In this document: positions 10,547 through 21,327 of the stretch, piece by piece
Layout of the letters: every line of letters begins with the position of its first letter
How positions within the stretch are numbered: position 1 is the first letter of the stretch
NCBI GenBank assembly: GCA_002104935.1
Contig: MCGT01000048.1
Location: forward strand, 78,725 to 142,724
DNA: 64,000 nt
Reading direction: 5' to 3'
Source of the DNA: Hesseltinella vesiculosa
Lineage: Eukaryota > Mucoromycota > Mucoromycetes > Mucorales > Cunninghamellaceae
The notes under the pieces: model-generated
Database searches by the model: none
What the model was told of the DNA's origin: nothing
Seen by the model: the letters and a program-made list of their open reading frames with translations, nothing else
Position numbers and translations under genes: made by a program

Positions 10547-12491
10547 TTATTCACTCTGCTCATTGACGCGGACAAATTCAACCATGAGCTCATAATGGTC
10601 GGTGTGCGGAAACAGGTCAACGATTACTGCACGCCGCGGCTTGAATGGGATTCCTTGAAACTTGTTCGATGTAGGGCGGCAGAGTCTAACGTTCAGAATT
10701 GAGTGAGCCAAAAAAAAAAAAAGTGGGGGAGAGAGCGAGAGAGATTGCTTACGCAACGAAATTCTGCATTGCTTGGTTAGCATCACAGCTGATAAATATC
10801 AGTTTCTGTATTTGTGATGATTCGCGGACAGCCTTAATCACGCTACTGTGAACGCCACTTCTTGGAGGATCAAGAACAGCAATCACATCTTCATTCTGTT
10901 CGTTTGCCACAATGTCAATTTTCTCCTCCACTTTGCTTGCAAAGTACTGAGCATTTGTAACCACTTTAGATTATAAACGTTAGTGATACTCTCAAAAGTT
11001 TCTGATGTTTCACAGTTACTGTTCAATTGGACATTAAAGAGCGCATCGTCAATGGCATCCGAGTTCATTTCGATCCCAACAACCCGGTCTGCAGCCTTGC
11101 CAATACTGATGCCAATGGAGCCGCATCCGCAGCAAAGATCCAATAACGTTGTCTTTCTACCATTATCACGAAGGTTGCACCATTCAGCGCATTTTGCATA
11201 GAGTAATTCGGTAGCCTTCGTGTTAACCTGGAAAAAAGCGCTACTGGAAATCCGAAATTGGTGCTCCAGTAGCTGCTCATAGACGTAACCATCGCCTGTC
11301 AAAATCTCGGTGGTTCCTCGGATATTGACACCATGACTTTCACCGTTCCACTTTTGGAGCATCATAGTGGTTATTCCATGCACGCTCCAGTAGTTGATTA
11401 GTGCTTGCTTTTCGCGTTCCAGCTGATGGCTATCCAAGTCGTCTGCACTAATTTGAATCAGTAGCAACACTTTACAGTATCAAATTGCCGAACAATGAGA
11501 ACTGGTGTCAATTAAAAGGCAGCTTGCTTACCATCGCCAGTATTTTGCACCTTCACCATGATTGTGCGCCAAACTCCTTTCCTCGTTTTGCGATCGTAGA
11601 CAGGGTATCTGGATTCCCTGACATACGCTTGCATAATTGCTGCAATGGCTTTCGCTTTTTCAGGTATATGGATAGTGTCCCCTGGCTCAATGACACTTGT
11701 CACACCGTCACGATACATTCCCAGGAGAAAACCTACTGTTGGCTCGTCGTTTAAATTTTTTCCAATTGAAAATTCACATTTTGTTCGGTATCCAAAGATT
11801 TCAGGCGAGCCGATAGGTTCTTCCACCGTCCACAGATCATCTAATGTCCATCGTAGTTGCAGTTTGCCGTGTTTGCTTACTTCTTGTAGCTTCATCAATT
11901 TCTTGCGAAGGCTCCTTAACTGCTTGACACCCAATCTGTGTTTTTTAAGAAGTTGCTCTTCATATGGCAGTCTGGAAAAGAAAGTCTGCGTCAATACCCA
12001 ATAGTAAGATGCACAGCAGCACCAAGCTTACTTGTGCAATGGCGTGACCTGATCAGCAAGGCGTTCTGAAGGGCTTCGCTTCTCTAATCCTTCGTCACAT
12101 GAGCTTTGCGATCGTTTTTGAAATCGATCACGAAATTCTTCTTCCTGGATCTGAGAGTACTCTGCATCGATAATATTTCTTTTGATCTTCAAGCCTTTTA
12201 ACTTCGACATAGCTAGTAACGCATCACTTTTGGTCTGAGTACAACGTAGGAAACAAGCATAAGTCAGCATATTGATTTCCAGTCTTGTTCACTTACAGCA
12301 AATTTCACATATGCATAATTCCATTGTGGTGCCTTTTTGTAGCGTTTTATTCCAAGTGATAGAAATAACTTTTTGATGGCAGTGACTTCTCGGGGGGGTA
12401 AATTAAGGACTTTGACATGATGCAGAATGGCGTTTGAAGGCGCGGATCTCGTGCACGCTGATGGCAAGAATGACCGAAGAAATCTTAACAT
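10547..12491 (-). CDS. tRNA (uracil-5-)-methyltransferase, TRMT2A-like
   Basis: 545 aa in six exons: 12491-12297, 12234-12032, 11971-11532, 11469-11020, 10963-10753 and 10685-10547. The N-terminus has an RRM-like domain (VKVLNLPPREVTAIKKLFL ... NYAYVKFA, ~residues 25-95) as in animal TRMT2A. A central TRAM/insert region follows, then a Rossmann methyltransferase with motif I LDLCCGCGSIG, DPPRSG (~461) and the catalytic nucleophile Cys ~489 in FISCDANQ. The conserved C-terminal HYELMVEFVR supplies the general-base Glu. The enzyme transfers methyl from SAM to U54 in the T loop of cytosolic tRNA. The intron at 10964-11019 uses a GTAACT donor and restores the NVQLN-M-VTNAQYF frame. RRM plus catalytic domain makes TRMT2A more fitting than the bacterial RlmD-type. 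Confidence 0.9.
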
Positions 12492-12600
12492 GCAAATAAA
12501 AAATGGAAAGAGAATAAAAAATTACCTGACGGTTTTTTAAAAAGCGTCTGGCCAGCACTTCAATGAAAGGACTGTCTTTGTGTTGGTCATCCTACCCTGT

Positions 12601-14148
12601 TTATTCAATAACAGCTGGTCCTGATCGTGGGACTTCTTTGCTTGTGTACACTGGATGAAGCTGTCGTTCGATATATGTGGTAAACGTGCTGTCTTTTGTG
12701 CCAAAGAAGGTATGCCCATGGGCAGAAATGATGGCATCAAGCATGGGTATCAGGTAGCTTTCCAGTTTAACATTTTCATCCGAGACTTGCACTTGACCAA
12801 GGCGGTCGAATACAAAAGGGAAATCAGAGAGATCAAACACACAAGGGAAGGTATCACGGATCTTCTTTAAGAGGGGGTTGTCCTTTCCAGAAGGTGCATC
12901 GGTTGCGATGTATACCACAGTTTTACAAAATCGAGAAGTGTCCACAGCATCGGAGGCTTGGCCACGGCAACTCAACTGTTGTGCGAGGGGATACGCAGGT
13001 ACTATGCCTAGGGCATCGGGAGAGCGAAGTTTCGTGTGATCAACAGACAATGGCGCAGATGTGATCACATCTGAAACGACACGTAACGTCTTAACCTCAT
13101 AGTCAGTGCGTTCCTTTCGGTCCTCGTCATGTCGGTTGTCGAGTAGTTCCAATTGATCCAGGGTTAAATCAGTGAATTGGTTGACCAGGGCATGATAAAT
13201 GTCATCTATGTTGATGGATGCCCTAACTTTGAAGAGTCCGTCACCGACACGGATGTGCAAACCAATGAAATTGGCTGTCCCGCCCAGCTGATCCACGACC
13301 TGTCGCGCTGTGTCAACAAGCACCGGTGTATCGAAGATCATGTGTGTCCGTACTTTCATTGCCCATAGAGCATGTTGAGGACGCTGAGCCAGAACACGAT
13401 GGGAGCCAAACACGGAGCCAAAATGAAGAACCTTGGCATCAATTGCTGCCAGGGTCTCAACGTCGTATCTGTTCATGAACTTTGCCAGGGGAGTTTTGGA
13501 TTTGGGGTGATCATACACGCGAAATTCATACGGCGAGATGTCCTTCATGAGCTGGATATCCTTCTTGGCTATCCCAAGAGTTGATTGCAGCCATTCGAGG
13601 CTGAGATCAGACCGTAAGACAATAGGGACATCGGCAGCCAACGGTTCAAAATCATAAAAGAAGGTCCATGGTAATTTTGTCCAGCGATCATAATTAAGGC
13701 ACTCCATGGGATAAGGTCCACCTTGTGGGATCTGAGGGCAATGATCTAGCCCATTCTTTGTTTGTAGTAAGATACGCTCGTACATTTTGTCAAACCGAAG
13801 CCAAGGCATGGCTGGATTACCAAGATAAACATCAGGAATGAGCAGCGTCCGATTCAGGTAAGCTGCCAGTAAAAAGGCATTTTCCAATTCAATTCGCTGG
13901 TTATGGAATCCTGAATGGGGCAGGTAGGTAATGTACTTTTCTTCGGGACTGGGAGTGTGGAAAGCAAATGGATCAGGGAAATCGACAGCTACTTGATTCG
14001 ATTTGCTTGAGAGTCCCGCGGTTGTTTCATGTTTCTCTGGCTTCTCTACAATTCTAGATGGCATCAAGTATAAGATGAAAACCAATAGCAATAGCAACGA
14101 AATAATCGAGGCTGATGATCTCTTTCTATGAACTAGCACTGAATTCAT
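12601..14148 (-). CDS. O-fucosyltransferase-like type II Golgi protein
   Basis: A single-exon 515-aa protein. Residues ~14-32 (SIISLLLLLVFILYLMP) form a signal anchor after a basic N-terminus (HRKRSS), giving type II topology. The luminal domain carries the signature of GDP-fucose protein O-fucosyltransferases: GFHNQRIELENAFLLAAYLN near the start, IGLHIRVGDGLF in the middle (the HxR(I/V)GD fucose-nucleotide motif) and a C-terminal FFGTKDSTFTTYIERQL (the STF/SSF motif). It should transfer a sugar, probably fucose, to secreted proteins or glycans; acceptor unknown. Fungal members are poorly characterised. Only 109 bp separate it from the TRMT2A-like gene downstream. Confidence 0.8.
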   Translation of the reverse strand: MNSVLVHRKRSSASIISLLLLLVFILYLMPSRIVEKPEKHETTAGLSSKSNQVAVDFPDPFAFHTPSPEEKYITYLPHSGFHNQRIELENAFLLAAYLNRTLLIPDVYLGNPAMPWLRFDKMYERILLQTKNGLDHCPQIPQGGPYPMECLNYDRWTKLPWTFFYDFEPLAADVPIVLRSDLSLEWLQSTLGIAKKDIQLMKDISPYEFRVYDHPKSKTPLAKFMNRYDVETLAAIDAKVLHFGSVFGSHRVLAQRPQHALWAMKVRTHMIFDTPVLVDTARQVVDQLGGTANFIGLHIRVGDGLFKVRASINIDDIYHALVNQFTDLTLDQLELLDNRHDEDRKERTDYEVKTLRVVSDVITSAPLSVDHTKLRSPDALGIVPAYPLAQQLSCRGQASDAVDTSRFCKTVVYIATDAPSGKDNPLLKKIRDTFPCVFDLSDFPFVFDRLGQVQVSDENVKLESYLIPMLDAIISAHGHTFFGTKDSTFTTYIERQLHPVYTSKEVPRSGPAVIE

Positions 14149-14989
14149 GCTTCCTGAAGAAAGAAATTACTGTGTTTCCAGCAAATTCTGCTATCAGTCG
14201 CATGTTGGTCCGCTTTTGGAACCTCATCAGTGGTGTTAATATTTCTAGCCAATCAAAAGTGGAGTACGGTCAGTGGGGGCGTTTTTTTCTTATTCATGCT
14301 CCCAATTCTCCTGGAAGACGGATTGCAGACTTTGGATTTTCGAGTGTCGCACAAGCCAAGACAAATTTGGCGCAACTTTTTTTTTTTTTGTCAGGATGAC
14401 CAAATGCATAATGTCGCATTTTGAGAAAGTTGCCTTTTTCTACGATCCTTGGTGCTTGTGCTTCTGGTGTTGCTCAAATCAGCATGAGAAGTCCGCCTAC
14501 AGGGAACAAAAAAGCAAACTTGATCAAGTTATCTACAAACACATTGGCATCGGCACAAACACTTTTTTCTCAAAATCCAGTCAAAAATCACCCAGACAAA
14601 CCACTGGCACAGTGAATCCATCATACAATATCGCAACCAATCAGAAATGAATGTCATGACTCAACAAACGATAATTCAATCGAAATTCCACCCATTGCAA
14701 GAAAATCCAACAAGCAGATCAACTGAATTACTTTCGTCGGTCGCTTCAAGAGGCATTAAAATTCAAACCATTGAACTGGGGTGCGTGCCTACTTGCTGGA
14801 CACAAAGCTGGACACTTCCAACGCATCAGGACCGGTCACAGCCTTCGATCGTTCTACAACAGAAGCTGTAAACCCAAAATAGTTTTCTGCGTGCTTGCTG
14901 AAATTGACTTCTCAAATTTTTTTTTATTCACATCTTAAAAAAACTTGGTTCCCCACAAATGATGGTGGAAATGCTGTAGTAAAAAAGTG
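14149..14989. other. intergenic, 841 bp
   Basis: Holds the promoter of the O-fucosyltransferase-like gene and the 3' flank of the ATR-like gene. AT-rich with poly-T runs near 14378 and 14921. Open frames here have no family resemblance and I see no RNA gene. Confidence 0.5.
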
Positions 14990-17900
14990 CTAAACAAATG
15001 GGGCCCAGCCAATAAACATTTGCGACAGGTTCAAATCAGAGGTCGCTTCGCTGATGAGCTGGTCTACTTCAGCTTCCACTGATCGTCCAGAGTCTATTTT
15101 CTTTCCCATTCTTTCCATTTGGGTGTTTGCAGCTTCCTGTGCAATGATTATATAGAAAAACAGAGGTGTAAGAATACGTTTTTTATCTGTTGCGAAGAAA
15201 TTACCTGGGCTACAGTAGTTCGCTTTTTCCAATCTGTGATGGGGTCATGGGCAAGCGTTTCAAACACGCTAAGCAGCTGCACCCGGTTTTTGCGCAGGAC
15301 ATCCAAGGTAATTTGGCACGCTCTCTTGAATATTCCTTCTTGCTTGGTTACCCCCATGGCATCGACAAGGTTGTTAGTGAGACGAAAAGGAACGATTTCT
15401 GGTACCGTCAGGTTGTGGCCGCGATCGAAAATCATGTTCAAATCCACGTGAACGGTGTCGCCATTGGTACTATCGAATAGTAAATTCTCAGCGTGGCGAT
15501 CACCTAGCCCAAGGACATAGCCAACTATAGACATCACGGCAAGTGAGCGCACATATCGGGAGCGGCTTGCGTACCACAGGGAAGGTTCAGGGAAGTGTTC
15601 CAAAAACCATTTATAAAACACAGCTGGGCACCGCGGGAGAATCCGTTCCCTGAATGATTTTAGACGCTCTTCAGGTTTCTTGATGTCCAGCAGCTGGCGA
15701 ATCTGGGGAGTCAGAGTACGAATATCGATACCAAGCGAGCTCCACTCTTCCGTTACAATAGATTTCAGCGCTTCCAAATCGTTGATCCATTCGATAAGGC
15801 CCCATTTTTCACCAAGCGGAATAACAGCGTACGTTCGAATGTCTAAAGAAATACGAGAATCAATGTTAAAACGAAATCAGATTGTACAGGATACTTGCAT
15901 AGCCGATGCTGTCGAGAAGCAGTATTTCTTTGCAAAAACTTATTGATCATGCTATTGAATTCCATAGTTCGTGCATCTTTTCGGAGGTCGTCGTTTTTCT
16001 TGCATAGAAAGTGATATGTTTGGCCATTGTTCCCCATGAATGTAATTCGCTTTGGTTGCTGCATTGATCGCATTACAAGAATATCTGGTAGGATGGACTG
16101 GATGGTTGGTAAGTCAGCTGGGTATGGATCATTGCTACTGTAAGGCATAGGATCATTTTCAGGCAGACTTGGAAGCAAAGCTGTTTCTTGTGGTATACAA
16201 AGGTCAAGGTCCTTCATTTGTAATAGCGCAGGAAATTTCGTCAATGTTGTCTGATACACATCAGAAATATGATCGTCCCTGGCAACAGCTTGGAGGTTAC
16301 GGTTCAGATCATATGCTTGCTATTCGTGTTGTGAAAATTCAAATGAGGATCGAAAGCAGTATCATCGGTATGAAGGCTTACCAAGGCGATAGCATGGCAA
16401 TTAGGGTACTTTTGGGGCTAGACAAAAAATGCAAAACGACAAAATGAGTTGCAAGCAGTCAAGCAGCTGGACAATTACATCAACGTTTTCCACGATTTGT
16501 GTTACATTGTCTTTCAACTGCCCGGTAGCATTCAATGCCGCTTGCAAGGCCCAAATGGTGGTTTTTGGGTACGAGAGCAGGACCTTTGTGATAATACTCA
16601 TAAGAAGTTCGGTCACAGCAGTATCATCGATGGATAAACGTGACACAAGCCGAGGTAGAATCAAACCGAACTGCAAAAAGAGATGGTTCATTGAAACGAA
16701 ACTTGGCGCCCAGTGCTCTTCATTCTGCCATGTAATCATTGTATTACCTGGTAAGGTTGAATTCGATCTATCGACCGTTGGATAAGTAAATTGATATTTC
16801 TGTAGCAATCTTCGATAACGCTGATCAATTTCTTTTCTTCGCTAAAACCATGAAAGTTTAGGAAAATGATGTCGCTTTTTGGCTGGCTACACTTACACCA
16901 AGTGTCTTGATTGCATGGCTTCGGAAAATTGCAACCAGATTGTGAGCAGTCTAGGCATAGTATGGTAATAATACTTGGACCCATACCACAGTGCCTGGCA
17001 GTAGAGTTCGGCGACAGAATACATGATTCTAAAGCTGTTTATCAGTAACAAAAAAAAAATTGCTCAGCGAAATTTGTTGTTCACATCTCTAGGCATACTA
17101 GCGCAATGGCTTCTTATTGTCACTCATCCGGTCATAGAAGGCACCACTTTTGTAAAATGGTTTTTCCCAACTTGATAAAAAGAAATACATGATATTAAGG
17201 GCAGCTCTCTTTTTATCATTCATGCCTTACTTGCCAGCACGTTGTCTTGCATAAAAATACAGCCCTTGAATGTCTTTGAGGCCCATAGTGGCTGCCGCTT
17301 CAGCATATTTGGCCCGAAGCAGTGTGGCACTGATATCATTTTTCAGCAATGGCGTATCTAGTACACAGGCAGCTCGGTCTTTTTGATAGTTGGTGGCGTA
17401 CCATTTAGCCTGTTCCTTAATGGAAAGAGGTTCAATTGAAGGGTGGGAGGATAAAATGGCTTGTAAAGACACTGTTAAATCGCCAGCTTTTCGGGCCATT
17501 TTCGCCAGAAGCAATTGTAGATCACGTTCACCGGCAGAGATTGTAACCGAAGGCGATGCGTTCCAAAATGTGTAGAAACTGGCAATTTGAAATTCGAGGA
17601 GTTTACGCTGCTCGCGGTAAATAGGCTGGCCGTGCAGGAATTTTTTGGTCCATGATTTTTGATATTGGTCCAGTAGATGAGACTTCTCAGTTTGGTGAAA
17701 GGAGATGCTGGTCTCAAGGTCATGTATCAATTGAAAGCGGGTAACGGACTCGTAAGATTGGTGGTATGACTGATAGCCAGCCTGCGCAAGACGGTCGATT
17801 TCCATTGATCTGGCTGTGTCTAAATCAATGTAAACCGCACCAAACTGACCTCTCTGCAGATTGGCCATGGCACGAGCAATGAGTGTATCAAACAAGTGTT

Positions 17901-20757
17901 CCTCCATGGGCAAGTGGATCAATTCCTTCAGCTCGTTCCATTGGCCAGATTTCCACGCAGCTTCCAAGCGATGGCTATTCATCAATTTGAGGAGTTGAGG
18001 TGTTTTATCGATTACCTGGCCAGCAAACATCGCCATTCGGTCAAAATCCCCAAGCTGCCTTAAACAATTTAGGTATCTGGTCATCAAAGAGCGACTGGCA
18101 TCATTGTCAGCAAAAACATGGGTGGCCAAGACCTGTTCATAGCACAGTTTGGCATTATGCCATTGTCCTTGACACTCGAACAGCAGGATGTCGTTTTCCG
18201 GAGTCCATTGCTTGCTGTACATTGCCAAAACTGCGGTCACAGAGTCAGCATCGTCCATATGAATGTAGGTCCGACACAAATTGTCCAGATCGTCTGTAGT
18301 CACGGCACCGCCATTCTCCAAGGCATCTCTGAACGCCAGTTCCAAGTGCATCAAAGCAAGTGAGAAGTTTTTGGTCTTGAAGGCAGCTCTCGCCATCAAG
18401 TCATTGGGTATGTTATTTAAAAATTTGCGAATGGACTTGATTTCCCTTTTTCGCCGCGAAGTAATGTGACCCTCTTGTTGACTCTGGCGGATGAAACTTC
18501 GACAATATTCTGTAATACCAATAGCCACCTAAGCGATGAAGTAACAACGGATGGATTTAAATGAAGCATTGATCTTGTCTAATTTCTGTCTTTTGTCTTT
18601 TCCCTTTTCTTTCGGTGCTTACGGTTAACGAGCCTTCCGCCATATCGCTGTCAAAACCTTCTCCATGAAGGACACCGCCGAGTTCTGCTAAGATCTGCGA
18701 ACAGACGTTCTTGTCACCCGAGATAATTAGAGAAAGGACCATGCATGGGATCAGTTGATAGGTAAGAGCAATATTTCCCATCTTCACCGATGGCAAACAA
18801 GCTCGGAAGATATCTACAGCAGCCGATGACAAGCCTAGCTCAACAAGACAGTGATAGAGGTAGTAGTATAACCGGTAAATCCAGTCATGGAATGCATGTT
18901 TGTAAGATTTGTACAAAGGCGGCAACATTGGTATGGCATCGTCCAGTTTCAGTTCAAATGTCGACACAAGGAAAGGTGTCAAAAAATCTTGGATAACCCT
19001 TGGCATGGTCTTCCAGGTCGCTAGAGAGTGACCGACATTAGTCAAGTGAACTGCCCGAAGCAAACATTGGATGGTGTACTGGGTGCAGTGGAGGGCTGTG
19101 GCACTGTCATGAGTCAAAACTGAGGTTGCATGAAAGGTTGGGTAGAGATGCCTTTCAATTAGGCTGATCACAAATGTTATATTTTCCTCCATACAATCAA
19201 ATTGGTCGAACAGGATCATCTTATGGGGCCTTTTTTCCTTGGAAGGTTCGAGTCTGCTAGGGTCGATACCACCCAATTTCCCGAGGCAAGACGCAGCGAG
19301 ACTAGAGATGTCATGTCGATGAGCGTTGCTGGAAATGATACTGAGAAGGATGTCGTACAAGGAGCTCAGTCGTGGCCAAACTTGAGTGGAAAGGGTATCA
19401 TACTTCTCAAGATAACCTTCCAGGCACTTGAGGGACTCGAATGAGCTAGCAATTACGGTGTTATTTTGCATTGCTTCAACTAGACTTTCAAAGCCTGCCG
19501 TTCGAAGATCCATGTTTGCCTTTTCATCAGCGATCCAGGTACACAATGGTTTCAGCGTTTCAAAAGGTGGAAGATCTGGGAGCTGGTGGAGAAGTATTGG
19601 TCGCTGTGAAGCTGTATATTTTATGCATTCCGTCAAATCATTAGCCATGGCCAGCATAATATCGTCCGAGCAAAGTGGAAAATATTGAAGCATAGTACGG
19701 ATGACCCCACACATATACATGCAATCCTTGGCAGAAGAAAGCTTGAGTAGTTGCTTGAGGAAATCGTAGCCAAGGCGACCATCGTCATTGCCAATCTCAA
19801 CAATAGATTGGCCTACGGAAAGAAACTAAAATAAAAAAATGTATTAGAAAAATAGGGGAATTATACGGATATCTAAAGAGAGATACGACAAGATAATACC
19901 TGTGTCATGAATTGAACAGCGTGTCCATCGAGGAGGTTGATCAGAACTGTCAGAGAAGCAAGTGCATGGCGTCGGGAGCTGGGATAGCCAACAGCATACT
20001 GGTCAAATATGATTGTGTTGACTTTGCTGATGATAATAACAAGGAAGTGCTTCAGGAAATCAACCAGAGACGTACTGTGGCGGTATTCTGACCATTCTTT
20101 CACTTTTTCCAGTGCATACAATATCTTTAAAGACGAGAAAAAGAAATTAAAAAATACATGATTGGGCCGCTTTGGAATTTCCCATTCATAACCAGCATTC
20201 GTTCTGAGTATTACCTGCTGTCTGTTGTCTTGCCAAAGTTCCAAACACAAAAAGATGGTCGCCTCAGTCACGTGCCCTTTCAAGATGTGTGGGGGTATAT
20301 TCGAAGCAGCAGTGGTTGAAGGAATGCTAGCTTGATCTCTTAACAGGTAAAGTAGCTTGTCTGTCTTATCGTCATGGTGTATAAATGCAAGAATCAGGAG
20401 CAAGTAGCCGTTTTCCATGTAAAACTGTCGTTCGCTAAGATGAAGCGCAGCAGCAACAGCTTGTAATGTAGCTTTGCCGCTTGTGCGATCAATGTATGAT
20501 AATAAATATAGACACACGCTATGAATGTTGGAAGACAGGTATCCGGGTAACGATGAATGAAACAGAGGAGGGATTAGCAGCGCCAGCGATGGATTGGTGG
20601 CTAGGTTATCGAGCAATACATGCAACAACTTCTGCTGTTGTTGCGGTTTGATAAATACGATTGGGTTTAATTCTGGTGGGATTTTGCCCAGTTGAATACA
20701 AGCCTGTTGATAATTGCCAGAGAGGATATTGTCAATTGTTTTATCGACAGTCTCCAT
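14990..20757 (-). CDS. ATR/Rad3/Mec1-type checkpoint kinase, short N-terminus
   Basis: I model 12 exons: 20757-20215, 20124-19900, 19825-18623, 18528-17231, 17170-17099, 17034-16897, 16841-16748, 16670-16506, 16417-16382, 16319-15899, 15842-15205 and 15136-14990, giving 1,659 aa. In order: UME-like region (~95-200), the ATR-typical LGKLGGIDPSRL segment, FAT domain (~600-1200), PI3K-like kinase with KKNDDLRKDARTMEFN, the catalytic GYVLGLGDRHAENLLFD and metal-binding VHVDLNMIFDRG, and a C-terminal FATC ending LSQMFIGWAPFV. The kinase phosphorylates S/TQ sites after replication stress with ATRIP. Human ATR has 2,644 residues with ~1,000 more N-terminal HEAT repeats; here ZW10 starts its 3' end 570 bp upstream, leaving no room. 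The intron at 15843-15898 needs a GC donor. The start at 20757 is my choice; 20868 is also possible. Confidence 0.9.
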
Positions 20758-21327
20758 TTGGTGGCAGTACAATCGGTGGAAGAAATAATTGAAAAGGAAT
20801 AAAAAATAAAAAATAAAAGCACGCGTGCTCCTACTAGCCCTTGGCCGTGTCACTCCGTCGTTCTCCATAAGGCTTGTAGGGGAGAGGTCCACGATTCATA
20901 TGTCCTGCTAGAGGGCAACTTATTCACTACGTTGGCTTGTTTAGAAATGCCCACCGTTTGCCCCAGATGATATGACCCTAGCCGTACCCTACCTGAGATT
21001 CCTTAATCATAGTTGCAAGTAAGGCACAGCTTAGATTTTATTTTGTAAAGATCCTCGTGAGTTATATACCACGGGATCTGGGGAAAAATGACAAGAAACA
21101 TCTGTAAATGGGACAGGGAGGCGAAGAGATGAGAACGTCTGCTGGAATGGTCACGAAACGTCGAGGGTATTGATGGTGAAGGGGCAGGATCGCTCCGTTT
21201 CGTCGTTCGGTGGTGGCTATGACCACGGGAATTACCGTGGGTGGGTATATGCAAATTCCACATCAACCCATTAGAAAAGCAATGTGTAACGTTTAAAAAA
21301 AAAGATTAATCGCCTAGATCGAACGGA
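20758..21327. other. upstream region of the ATR-like gene, 570 bp
   Basis: Contains a perfect ACGCGT (MluI cell-cycle box type) at 20821-20826, 64 bp upstream of the chosen ATR start, and an A/T-rich stretch. A weak 21003-21266 minus-strand ORF lies here but has no recognised similarity and no ATR-like HEAT repeats. Confidence 0.4.

Noticed and set aside
12655..13584. Short plus-strand frames inside the O-fucosyltransferase-like gene
   Set aside because: They are opposite-strand shadows of a long conserved coding region.
14273..14650. 125-codon plus-strand frame
   Set aside because: Built on T-runs with F/C/K-rich product; no homology, in a promoter/3' flank spacer.
21003..21266. 87-codon minus-strand frame upstream of ATR
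   Set aside because: Considered as a lost ATR 5' exon, but it has no HEAT-like pattern and no splice path into the ATR frame.
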